A DNA stretch of 64,000 nt. It comes from Galdieria sulphuraria (lineage: Eukaryota > Rhodophyta > Bangiophyceae > Galdieriales > Galdieriaceae). The stretch spans positions 62,001 to 126,000 of the forward strand of contig NW_005178461.1 in the NCBI RefSeq assembly GCF_000341285.1, given 5' to 3'. Numbering within the stretch: the first letter of the stretch is position 1; every line of letters starts with the position of its first letter. The notes under the pieces are model-generated. The model was not told the DNA's origin. It made no database searches and saw nothing but the letters and a program-made list of their open reading frames with translations. Positions 42,895-52,942 of the stretch are shown here, one piece after another. A program made the position numbers and the translations under genes.

Positions 42895-45372
42895 ATGTTC
42901 ATACTTTGTGGTCGATTGTTTCATCATTGTATTCCACAACGTTATGGAAACTTTACACTTGGTGAAAGAAAAAAGTTCGACCCAAGACCAAGTTATGAAG
43001 CACTTGCAAAAACTAAAGGTTATCACAAACGCTCGTTAGGCATCCAACATAACTCGGCCACCCATATGACGACAACACCACGCAAAGCCAACAACCCAAA
43101 ACCTCATCTCGAATACATTCAAGTAGTTGTTTTGGCTCCCAATGAAAAACTATTTTACAGTTTTCTTACCTTGGCGGATATTTTTCAACAGCAAATGTCT
43201 CGTAAAGAAGCAACCCAAGTGAACCCCACCGAAAATAATGAGTCGATGGAATATTGGAACAATATTCCTTTACTCAACTCTAAAGGAGAATTTGTTTCCA
43301 GAGAAGTCAGTCATTCATCTTTCTATCGTTCTACAACACTATCCCATTTGCTACCTGCTTTACAACCTGTGTTGAAGGTTTTCCTAATAGAACAATGGTT
43401 ACAAGACCAAGGCAACCATAATAGTTATTTATTGTTACAACAAGCTGTTCAAAGTGCAGATGTAATAGTAACAGGTTGGATTTTCAATCAGCAATTGGCA
43501 ATTAGAGTAGCAGAAATATTGAAACCTGTTCATCAACAATTGTTAGCCTGCATTGTGTTTCCTTCTTCTCCAATTCTCATTCCATATAACAAGTTGGGGC
43601 AATTTGAACTCTGTCGATGGACAGAAACACAGAATATATTATCTCATTTGTGTTTTTCCAAAGAGACATGCTCAGATAGTCCAAAGACACAAGAAGAGAC
43701 AAACCAACTGGAGTTGAAACTGTTGGAATCGTTCCGAATATTACCAAAGCTATTGAATTACATTGGAGAGGAAAAGAGGGAAGATATATGCACATATATG
43801 CTTTCTTATCGTCATTGGGTTGCTTCGAGTCCAGAAGATGTGAAATTGTGTCTTTCTTTTATCATCGAAAGAAGTCTAATGAATATGGAAAAGGAGAACA
43901 AAGAGGAAGATGTATGGATGACAAAGCAGGAAGAAGATGCGCAAACTATGAAAACAAAGATAAAGCAGTTGTGGCAAGCCTATTGTGAAAGCACATCTTC
44001 CACAGTTACTATTCGTTCCTTACCTTCCCCGAAGAAGCTACAAAGTAGTGGTCATCATGAACTGGCTCGTCTCATTGCCATTTACATGCATCAATATCAT
44101 TGCCAACTAAAGGATATTTCCATTTTGTGCCAATTCAAATATTCGATATCCTGCCAACGCGAGTGGAACCGATTTGCGCAACAATTACACCAGAAATTCA
44201 CTTTGCGCTATCCTGTTGAGTTGGAAAAGGAACTGTTACAATTGAGTGAAAAGATTCATAAAGGAAAGCACCTTATGCCACTTTCTTCAGATGTTTTGGC
44301 AGAAAATCGACATTTGCATCAATCCATTCTTCAATTGGGAGGTTATAGGAAGGCAGCTAAAATCTTAGGTTTGCAAAGATATCGTCGTTCATCCAAGCCA
44401 ATCTCGAAATCAATGCAAGAGTTTACTCATTTTGAGAAAGAATTGCGGACTTTTTTGCATCAACGTGCACAAAAGATAGATAGTGAAAGAGCAGAGTGGA
44501 TACAAAGAATCATGCCAAGAATGGTGGACTTTCGTGAAGCAGGTAGAACAGATCTATTGGATGCCATTCAATATCATGGAGGACAACATGCAGTTGCCAG
44601 AAAACTTGGTTTGCAGATGCATTATCAGGCAACATGCAATGAATATATTCAACATTTTAGTTGTCTAGAAAAGGAACTCAAGCGTTTGATATCTGAAGAA
44701 CTGGGAGATATCTACCAATCGAATGAGATGCCAACCCTTCATGACCTTAGACAATTAGGACGAATTGATTTGATAGCCGCTATTCGTATACATGGAGGAA
44801 TGCACAAAGTAGCCAGTAAAATGAATTGGAAGCTTTGTAAAGGCTCGAGGTCTACCCAGCTCAAGATAAAAGACTTGAATTGGCTAAAGATAGAGTTGGA
44901 AAGGTGGATAAAGAAACAAGGATTGACTGAACTTTGTATAGTACCTACAACGAGGCAGTTATTGGAAGATGGGAGACCTGATTTGGTTCGAGCTATTCAA
45001 TTTCACGGTGGTAGGGAAACCGTTGCTAAGCAGTTTGGAATGGTAAAAGGAGACAAGACCATCTTTGATGAGAGTTTCTTTTTAACAGATTGGAGTGGTT
45101 TGGAAGAAGAAGAAGAAAGTCAAGTCAATTCATCTAAGAAAACAAATACTCGAAGAGAATCACATTACTGGTGTCGACTGGAAAATGTACGTAAAGAACT
45201 ATTAGCTTTTATATATGAATATGGACAACCGGGTGTGATGCCGACAAGAGCTGAATTGTTAAGAGCTGGACGCGGGGATCTTTTACGTGGAATGACTATT
45301 CATGGTGGACAAAAGGTTGTAGCCAGAGATTTATCGCTTGTCATGGTTTCTCAAGTCAAAAAGTCGAAATAA
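42895..45372 (+). CDS. Magnesium-chelatase H N-terminal domain fused to tandem GR-DL-AI-HGG repeats
   Basis: From the ATG at 42895 the single exon has 825 codons. Residues about 70-330 match the N-terminal domain of Mg-chelatase subunit H (CHLH/BchH, DUF3479): ADVIVTGWIFNQQLAIRVAE, CIVFPSSPILIPYNKLGQFEL and FRILPKLLNYI followed by WVASSPEDVKL. The cobaltochelatase-type catalytic part does not follow. Instead about five clear repeats of about 60-90 residues occupy residues 440-825, each with an LEKEL-type helix, then MPT..L...GR.DL..AI..HGG...VA..LGL (for example MPTRAELLRAGRGDLLRGMT). A weaker copy precedes them near 360-430. The start is basic (MFILCGRLFHHC), compatible with plastid import. 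Function unknown; a tetrapyrrole or light-signal link is inferred only from the domain. Confidence 0.7.
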   Translation: MFILCGRLFHHCIPQRYGNFTLGERKKFDPRPSYEALAKTKGYHKRSLGIQHNSATHMTTTPRKANNPKPHLEYIQVVVLAPNEKLFYSFLTLADIFQQQMSRKEATQVNPTENNESMEYWNNIPLLNSKGEFVSREVSHSSFYRSTTLSHLLPALQPVLKVFLIEQWLQDQGNHNSYLLLQQAVQSADVIVTGWIFNQQLAIRVAEILKPVHQQLLACIVFPSSPILIPYNKLGQFELCRWTETQNILSHLCFSKETCSDSPKTQEETNQLELKLLESFRILPKLLNYIGEEKREDICTYMLSYRHWVASSPEDVKLCLSFIIERSLMNMEKENKEEDVWMTKQEEDAQTMKTKIKQLWQAYCESTSSTVTIRSLPSPKKLQSSGHHELARLIAIYMHQYHCQLKDISILCQFKYSISCQREWNRFAQQLHQKFTLRYPVELEKELLQLSEKIHKGKHLMPLSSDVLAENRHLHQSILQLGGYRKAAKILGLQRYRRSSKPISKSMQEFTHFEKELRTFLHQRAQKIDSERAEWIQRIMPRMVDFREAGRTDLLDAIQYHGGQHAVARKLGLQMHYQATCNEYIQHFSCLEKELKRLISEELGDIYQSNEMPTLHDLRQLGRIDLIAAIRIHGGMHKVASKMNWKLCKGSRSTQLKIKDLNWLKIELERWIKKQGLTELCIVPTTRQLLEDGRPDLVRAIQFHGGRETVAKQFGMVKGDKTIFDESFFLTDWSGLEEEEESQVNSSKKTNTRRESHYWCRLENVRKELLAFIYEYGQPGVMPTRAELLRAGRGDLLRGMTIHGGQKVVARDLSLVMVSQVKKSK

Positions 45373-45452
45373 GACAATGAAGTTGACAACAGAGCTGTAC
45401 AAACAACGTTCTATTTTGTCATATGTAGATGTATAAATGTTGTGGGATACAA

Positions 45453-47510
45453 TCATGTAGATAAAGTAATACGTTGCTCTTCAATGAGTTTCTTAATGAT
45501 CATTCGCAACTTTTCTCGAAGCATTGTGTCCACAAAGCCATCCAGTAACGCAACCAACTGCCATACGATGGAATGTTCCACATGCTTAAACATTTCTTCC
45601 ACTGATAATATCAATCGTTCACATAATCTGTTCAAAAGCATTTTCAAAGGTGGTTGACGTGAGGAGTCTAAACTACATGCACTAAATAACAAAGTCACAA
45701 CCAATGAGAGACTTGAGCCTGTAGTTATCACAAAAAGAAAGTTTTTGTTTTCTTGATGTCCTACAGCAAAAGAGTGCGTCCATTCAGTGAGGACAGAAAT
45801 ATCATCCGTCTCCTCGATAAAGTGCATGACGCTCTCTACAAATTGCTGCCAACTGGGCTCTTCCAACTGTGCTTTGCTTGTTCGTTTCAAAATCATACCC
45901 AAACTAAAGAGAATCATGTTTAACAATGGTGTCAGATAAGTACGAGGAAGAACCGAAAAACATCGAATCAATAGTTTTCGACCCTACATAAGAAGATATA
46001 AAAGAACAAGCTTCATATTCCTATCTATAGCATACCTTTGGCAAAGCACAAATTCTGCTAAAAATATTTCTCGTTTCGTCACGTAAATTTTCATCAACAG
46101 TAATACCAAATGTATTAAGCAGTTTTCTGGACATTTTTGTTTTATGTTCTTCTAATTCTGCAACTGATGAATAGACGCTCAGTTCATCTTCCAAATCAAA
46201 CAATATGTCAAATGCTAAAGATATGACACTTTGTGCTGCTATTCTGGAGTCTTCATGAAAAGGTGTATCTGTCACATGGGCTTCGTCTCTTTCCAATGAA
46301 CTATCCGAAACAGACTCAAGTGCAACCTAACAATCCATCTTTCTCAATAAAACCATCCAACTCAACTACATTTACAAATCACCTGAACCATTCTTCGGGG
46401 TGCATTCGGATTATATCCTTGAATACTACCAAGTGCACGTTCCAATATTTTAAGATTGTTCTCTGAATGATGAGGAAAATATCCACTCCTCAAAGTTTTC
46501 TTCTTTGTATCTCGAGAATAGGGATATTCTTTCAACTGCTCTTCACTTCTCCTTTGCTCTTTCTGGCGATATGCTTGACAGTAAAAGTCTTCTACAGGCC
46601 AACTCGAAGTTTCCAACTGACGAATATGCATTTTGGCTATGAGCTCAATTTCAGAACAAGTCATCCACTTGGAATATAACCTTCTAACAAAATGACGGGA
46701 ATCACTCCTCTTCTGATAACCCGTTCTTTTTTGTCGATGCCCACTCGAGATATCCCTAGGTTGACGAAACTGGTTGTTCGACTGAGAAGATTGAAAGAAT
46801 GATGCTCCCTTCTTCCTACTACTATCAAGTGTTTTGAAGGATTCTTTTAAAGAAGGATATTCGTCTTCAAACTTTTTACTCTCAGAAAAAGTTTCCCAAG
46901 GTTTCTTTTTTGTGAGAGCCGAGTCCTTTTCAAAAGAGGTTGATTCTTGTCGTGCAAAAACTTTACCAATTACTGGGTCTCTTCTTTCACCACTGACTGT
47001 TGGTTCTAGGAAGCCTCTTGAAATTGGAACTTGTGTGGTTCTTCTTTGGCTACTCTCTAGTAGAGACCGTTCCAAGTCTTGAGCAAACAATACTTTGTTT
47101 GGTCTCCTACGGGAATCAACGACATTCCAAGCTGTTTTTCGCTGTAGTTCCCTTGCATCATTTCTGTTGCCTTGAAAAAGATTTGTACCCCAAATATCGT
47201 TGGCATAGAGTGGGTCCTTGTTTCCAACTGGAGTGTGCATAGTATCACGGTTCATTTCTTGAGAAGTCTGTGGTTGTAAAGACAGGAGGCGAAGCTTATC
47301 TTCTACTTGAGAACCGATGTACCATTGTCGCTGTTTCCTCTTTTCCTCTTCCAACTGGGAAGCTACCAACCGATGTTCTTCTTCCCAAGCATAGTCCACG
47401 TCCACTGCATCAGCAAAAGTTTCATTATTGACGTCGTCTAACTCGGAGTCTTCCTCTAGTGCTTGTTCCGAGTGGATATGATCATCCACCACCCAGTTGT
47501 CCTTTTCCAT
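45453..47510 (-). CDS. PAT1-like mRNA decapping activator
   Basis: Three exons on the minus strand, 47510-46383, 46326-46036 and 45983-45453, with introns of 56 and 52 nt; about 649 residues. The N-terminus is acidic (DSELDDVNNETF) and low complexity. The central KWMTCSEIELIAKMHIRQLE and WPVEDFYCQAYRQKEQRR match the PAT1 core, as does ERALGSIQGYNPNAPRRMVQ. The C-terminal about 300 residues are helical as in Pat1-C. PAT1 links the Lsm1-7 ring, Dcp2 and Dhh1 in P-bodies. Boundaries chosen where family similarity continues and frames agree. Confidence 0.88.
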
Positions 47511-47637
47511 GGATCTAACCAATACTCTTTTCTATGAAATGGAAGCTTTTTATCAATACTATTTTCCTATTGCAAAAAATATTTACACAACTTGCAACAT
47601 TTCTATGGTTTCAAAATAAAATATCAATACACATCAG

Positions 47638-48620
47638 TTATATACCAGGACGTCCATAACTTAAACCAAATGCCATTCGAAATATATCCATCCAACCTTG
47701 CGACCAAGAACGATGATGAACCGTTCCACTTGTATGTCGCTTGACTCGAAACTTTTGTTTGCATAAATAGAAGAGCAAACAAAATGTTGTAACAATAGAA
47801 ATGCGAAACAGAGGACTGTCTACTTGTTGAACTATCGTCCACGTCTTTGACCACACAGAATCGTTCATCTCTGTTACACTATCCATAGACTCATCTTGTC
47901 CTATCCTCACCACAGTCGACCTGGAGTGTTCTTGTGGTATATAGTCCAAAGATTCTTCCGTTTTCTCCATACAAGCGGGTCCACTATCATTGTTCAAAGC
48001 TTCCTTCCTATTGATTAATTCTCGTTCCATACAACTAAGCCACTCTTCATCAAACCCCCACTCCGGTAGTTCATTGTGTACTTTATCAAGTCCTTTTTGA
48101 ATACCTTCCAAACCTCGCTGTGGAAGAATATGAAACAATAAAACTTCCCACAAATGCTTCTTTTGTTTTACTGAAAACCTTCCCCTTTCTCCATTAGAAA
48201 GGTAACTTTTTCTTTCCAACCGAAACCAGCGTTGGAAAGTTGTTTCTGCCCAATCCAAGCCGTTGTCATCCGATACAACTAGAAAGAGACTCACACTAAC
48301 TCCAAATAATGTACTCAACATAATATAGCAAAATGTTACATGAAGACTTACCAAGTGTTCAATAATGAAAAGTTTTCAAAAGCAACGCCATCTTCTACTA
48401 CACAACGAATAGCAATATCTCGTGCTTCTATTTCTCTTCCCAACTCAAATAGCGCTTGTATTTCTGCACACAAACAAATAGCATACTCTTGACGACTGGT
48501 AGTCGACGTTTTAAGATTTCTCGCCAACTGAATGGCTCCTTCAAAGTCACCAAATAAGAGACTAGTTTCCAGAGCGTTACAAGACTGCGACAACTTGGAC
48601 ATTCGTTGTGGCGTGATCAT
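47638..48620 (-). CDS. Tail-anchored peroxin candidate (APEM9/PEX26-like)
   Basis: Exons 48620-48352 and 48295-47638 with a 56-nt phase-2 intron, 308 residues. The first about 120 residues are helical hairpins resembling TPR-like repeats (CNALETSLLFGDFEGAIQLA, YAICLCAEIQALFELGREIE). A single hydrophobic segment lies near the C-terminus (RISIVTTFCLLFYLC), followed by a basic tail and GWMDIFRMAFGLSYGRPG. The layout matches plant APEM9, the functional equivalent of PEX26/PEX15 that tethers the PEX1-PEX6 AAA complex at peroxisomes. Sequence resemblance is weak, so this is a structural guess. Divergent from the AsnRS gene with only 65 bp between the two ATGs. Confidence 0.4.
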
Positions 48621-48685
48621 CGCGACGAAACGGATTGTTGAGAATTGTGGCCTTTTGACTCCCTACATTCATCACTTTAAGAATA

Positions 48686-50459
48686 ATGTCGTCAGATCAT
48701 TGTCTACCTACTGAAGAAAAAGAGTCGGAAGAAGAACAACTGAGAAATCAGTTGAAGGAAGTTACCCTTGACGATTTCATAAAACTTGACGAGCAACAAA
48801 AGAACTTGCTTCCCAAGGCCCGTCGGAAAAAGTTGGAAAGGTTGCTGAAAGAGCAGGAACGAAAGGAACAGAAAGCAAAGGAAAGAGCACAAACACTGGA
48901 AGCTGAAAGATTGTTGAAACTAGAAGAGAGCAAGAAGATCAAAATAGAAGAAGATCCTTCTTTGCCGTTTGCCACACCCATCAAGATTCGAGATGTCCCA
49001 TCATATGTGGATAAAAGAGTTACAGTGAGTGGCGTCTTTTGCTTTTTGTCTTGTTCTGATTATTGAGATTTTTAGGTACAAGGTTGGGTTCATCACATAC
49101 GAGAAGACGGCAAGAAACTTCTGTTCATCGAATTGCGTGACGGAACCGGATTTCTGCAGTGCGTCTTGTCGGATTTGCTATGTCAAACATATGAAGCTCT
49201 TACTTTGCATCGTGAAGCTACCGTCCTTTTGAAAGGAACTCTTACTTCAGATGAAAGAGCAAAAGGAAGTTTTCCTGGGATCGAGTTACGTGTCGACTAT
49301 TGGCAACTTATTGGACCAAGTCCTTCGGAGATTGAGAATATTTTAACTTATGAGAGCAATCCTGATATTTTGCTGAATAACAGACACTTAGTTATTCGTG
49401 GGACTAGGACTTCCACGGTACTTAAACTTCGGTCAATTATTACGCAATGTTTTCGAGAGCATTTCTTCGATCGAGGCTATGTGGAAGTATTTCCACCCAC
49501 CATTGTTCAAACACAGTGTGAAGGAGGTTCCACATTGTTTCAGTTAGACTATTTTGGCGAACCAGCATATCTTACACAAAGTAGTCAAATGTATTTGGAA
49601 ACTGCAATAGCTTCCGTGGGTGATTGCTTCTGTATTCTTCCGAGTTATCGAGCGGAGAAGAGTTCAACTAGAAGACATTTGGCGGAGTTTCATCACATTG
49701 AAGCGGAATGTCCATTCATTAACTTTGAAGACTTGTTATTCAAAATAGAAGACTTAGTAAGCGACGTGATGAGACGAGTGATGGAAAAGGTATGGTTCCT
49801 ACTTTTTGTATATCGAAAATTTAAGATGGGATAGGCAAGTCATTTGGTCCTTTCACTGAATCCAAATATCCAAGTTCCTAAGCGTCCCTTTCGAAGAATG
49901 ACTTATGAAGATGCTATTCGATATTGTCAAGAAAACAACATTTATAAAGATGAAGTCACCAAAATGCATTTTGAATTCGGCGATGATATTCCTGAACTTC
50001 CTGAAAGAAAGATGACGGACCAAATCAACGAGCCTATTTTTCTCACCCGATTCCCGGTGTCATTAAAGTCATTTTATATGAAAAAATGTGAAGATAATTC
50101 GCGACTGACTGAAAGCGTTGATTTACTTCTTCCGGGTGTAGGGGAGATTGTTGGGGGAAGTATGAGGATCCACGAATTGGAGGAACTTCTGGAGGCATAT
50201 AGAAGAGAAAAGATGGATCCCAGTCCCTACTATTGGTTCACTGACCAGGTATGTTATTCCAATTGTTTATTATTATAGTTGTTGTTGTTGTTGCTGCTGG
50301 ACTGACCAGCCTACTCGTGTGAATTAGAGGAAGTATGGTTCCGCACCACATGGAGGCTACGGTTTAGGACTAGAACGATTTTGCTGTTACTTGTTAGGAC
50401 TCTATCATGTTCGTGATGTTTGCTTATATCCAAGATACAAGGATAGATGCAAGCCCTAA
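48686..50459 (+). CDS. Asparaginyl-tRNA synthetase, cytosolic type
   Basis: Four exons, 48686-49024, 49076-49789, 49835-50248 and 50328-50459; introns 51, 45 and 79 nt. About 532 residues. The N-terminus has a lysine/glutamate-rich coiled extension (residues 20-100), then the OB-fold anticodon domain with [20 protein letters not shown]. The class II catalytic domain has [19 protein letters not shown] (motif 1 region), [20 protein letters not shown] (motif 2) and [17 protein letters not shown] (motif 3). The enzyme charges tRNA-Asn. Intron 3 contains a short (GTT)n run. The lack of a transit-type N-terminus suggests the cytosol. Confidence 0.95.
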
Positions 50460-50522
50460 ACCTTTCTATTGTCACAACCGTATAATAAATAAATACTAGG
50501 TCCATTCTTAAAGGGATGCTAG

Positions 50523-52121
50523 TCAGTTATTCAAATCCATTAGTATGAAAAATAACACAAAACTTAAAATGAAAAGGAAACTAAAATATCCAAGCCATCG
50601 TTTCCTCTTTTGCAAGTATTCGAGATGGGTCATCGGCAATGGAAAGTAAGTAAGCAGCCAAGAAAAGACATCTTCTCCATCCATTCTCCATACAGGAGCC
50701 ATATTAGATATTCCAATGAAGGCTGACAGTATGAACAAAATTCGAAAGAACTGTTCAAATTTACCGATGGGATTCCATACAATTAGGAATTTATACAACC
50801 ACCAAGGACTTATACGTGGCACATATTCCGTCCACTTTACAGAATGCAGCAACGCATCAGGACTGGTCACCAGTACAGTTTGATGGTAGTTTTGTTCACT
50901 AGGAATCCATCTCTTCAAAGAAACTAATCGGCCACCGGTTCCAGTATAAGGAACAAAATATTGATCATCCACTAGTTTGTCTTCACAGAATCCTAAAGCA
51001 ACTTCTTGGGTTTCTAACCATTCCTCTGAAATACAAACGGCATTTGGATAACCAGTATTAAAAAAAGAAGACTGAACAAAACACTTCCAAACAGATTCTT
51101 CAACTTGCCAACTGTCACTGGAGAGACCCGGACAACACATATGAAATGGACGAAACCACTTACTGCTTGTAATGTTGTTCTTGTTCAAACAGATACCCAC
51201 AAAAGTCTCAGATGTAAGTTCCCGTATTACTTCCTTGATATCGTCCAACTTTCTTATTTCTCTATTGTTTACGCTCACCAATCCATCTCCGATAGAAAAG
51301 CAGTTTAACAAGCGACTACTTTCTTGTCCCGTTGAAATGAACCCCGAAACAGTCATCTGTTGCCTGAAGAAAGGTGCAACAAGTAACGGAAGCAGAAATA
51401 CAACAACCAAAGAAAGTAGACATAGCAACAAGTTAAACCAAAATCCAGCACAAACTATGCGCAGTCGACTCTTTGTGTTGAGATCAAGTAAACTCTCTTC
51501 AATGGTCACGAACATTCCAGGAATATAGAAAGCTAAAAAGAGCCCAACTTTTTCTACTCCAATACCTTCCACATAAGCAGTTATTGCGTGGCCTAGTTCG
51601 TGAAAAGGAAGTATCACCAATAACCCAACCCAACATAACAGCCAAGAAACTGTTAGGGGCAATTCAGGGTCTAATTTTAACCATTTCATCAAGTGGAATA
51701 GTAAAGCGTTTGTTACTTCCATCAGCAATTTTTTAAAAGATGAAATCAAAGGAAACTTATTGGCTAGTTGCCAAGGGTCCAATCTCCAAAAGATACTTTG
51801 CGTTACTACACAAGAAACAAAAATCAAATACATAGTTATTCCAGTTATAACAAGTCCCAACATAAGAATACAACAAGCCATGACACCAACTATACTTCCC
51901 AACTGAAAGAAAAGGCGCAAAACCCGTCTATGTATTTTACACCAAGTCTTCAAAGTGGGAACAGCTAACTTCAAGCTCCATATAACGCAACCTTTTGTTA
52001 CTTGAATAGAGTGTGTTCTCAACCACAAGGACCATCTGCCTTGGACGAAACTATCTAATGTCTGAAACACTAAGTAAACAGCCAACCAAACCACAGAGCC
52101 GATGACCCACAGCGCCACCAT
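50523..52121 (-). CDS. Site-2 protease (MBTPS2-type zinc intramembrane metalloprotease)
   Basis: One exon; ATG at 52121 preferred over the upstream GTG codons; 532 residues. The zinc motif HELGH is in a membrane helix near residue 172 (LVILPFHELGHAITAYVEG), and the second motif, SNMAPVWRMDGEDVF, is near residue 475 (the LDG motif supplies the third zinc ligand, D). GLFLAFYIPGMFVTI matches the S2P family pattern after HEXXH. Several hydrophobic segments flank a PDZ-like stretch. S2P releases membrane-tethered transcription factors such as SREBP/ATF6 after a first cut; plastid S2P-like proteins also exist. The gene is divergent with TspO, 61 bp between the two ATGs. Confidence 0.9.
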   Translation of the reverse strand: MVALWVIGSVVWLAVYLVFQTLDSFVQGRWSLWLRTHSIQVTKGCVIWSLKLAVPTLKTWCKIHRRVLRLFFQLGSIVGVMACCILMLGLVITGITMYLIFVSCVVTQSIFWRLDPWQLANKFPLISSFKKLLMEVTNALLFHLMKWLKLDPELPLTVSWLLCWVGLLVILPFHELGHAITAYVEGIGVEKVGLFLAFYIPGMFVTIEESLLDLNTKSRLRIVCAGFWFNLLLCLLSLVVVFLLPLLVAPFFRQQMTVSGFISTGQESSRLLNCFSIGDGLVSVNNREIRKLDDIKEVIRELTSETFVGICLNKNNITSSKWFRPFHMCCPGLSSDSWQVEESVWKCFVQSSFFNTGYPNAVCISEEWLETQEVALGFCEDKLVDDQYFVPYTGTGGRLVSLKRWIPSEQNYHQTVLVTSPDALLHSVKWTEYVPRISPWWLYKFLIVWNPIGKFEQFFRILFILSAFIGISNMAPVWRMDGEDVFSWLLTYFPLPMTHLEYLQKRKRWLGYFSFLFILSFVLFFILMDLNN

Positions 52122-52182
52122 GAAAAATGAAGTTTGCACCACATACCTTGAAAGCGATTGATGCTACTAATTAGTTGAATTC

Positions 52183-52932
52183 ATGTTCGATTGGCATTTT
52201 GTTACTTTTCACTTTTTAGCTGAAACTCTATTATTGACAAGTTACTTTGCATGTTTTAGTTTTCTTCGAAGACTGCTGCTTCCAGCTGCAAAGTTGATTC
52301 CCATTCGTTCTACACAATATCTTTTAAACTCGGATATTGTTTCTTCTAAAACTACATTTGGCTGTAGAAACGACTGTACTTATGTTTATTTTCATATATT
52401 AGATATCGGTGGTTTCAGTTCTCTATTGATAAGTGCTACTGTAGTCATATTTGCTTCGTTCTTTCTACATCTTCCATCTATGTGGCAAAGAAGAGTGCAA
52501 CTAGCACACCCAACAGTACCTCTTGACCATTCTTGGTATGCACAGCTCCAGAAACCGTGGTGGACTCCTTCTCCTATGGTGTTCGCATTGGTTTGGTTCG
52601 TTTTAAAGTTACTTCAAAGCTATGCGCTCGCATTGATATTTGAATGCTGTCATCAAAGTCCCTTTACGATTCCGGTCTCCATGTCAATATCTTACTTGGT
52701 ACTTGCTGACCTCTTCAATCAAGTATTCTTCGTTCAACACGATTTGGTGGGTGGACTAGTAATGATTGCTATTTTGATGCTCTTTACCATCATGACTATT
52801 TTTGCATTTCTACATATCTCTCGTTTGGCTGCGTTTTTCTTGATTCCTTTGTTCATATGGTTATTCGTCGCTTTTTTATTAACTGTTTCAATAGTCATAA
52901 TGAATAGAAACCAATATACTCATATTCAATAA
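52183..52932 (+). CDS. TspO/MBR-family translocator protein
   Basis: Intronless, 249 residues. After an N-terminal extension of about 70 residues, five hydrophobic segments carry the family motifs WYAQLQKPWWTPSPMVFALV and, near the end, PLFIWLFVAFLLTVSIVIMN. The TspO family binds tetrapyrroles and lipids and lies in the mitochondrial outer membrane or bacterial outer membrane. In plants it is stress-regulated and secretory. The N-terminal extension is hydrophobic and contains several cysteines; its targeting is unclear. Adjacent to and divergent from the S2P gene. Confidence 0.9.
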   Translation: MFDWHFVTFHFLAETLLLTSYFACFSFLRRLLLPAAKLIPIRSTQYLLNSDIVSSKTTFGCRNDCTYVYFHILDIGGFSSLLISATVVIFASFFLHLPSMWQRRVQLAHPTVPLDHSWYAQLQKPWWTPSPMVFALVWFVLKLLQSYALALIFECCHQSPFTIPVSMSISYLVLADLFNQVFFVQHDLVGGLVMIAILMLFTIMTIFAFLHISRLAAFFLIPLFIWLFVAFLLTVSIVIMNRNQYTHIQ

Positions 52933-52942
52933 AAAGAAATGT

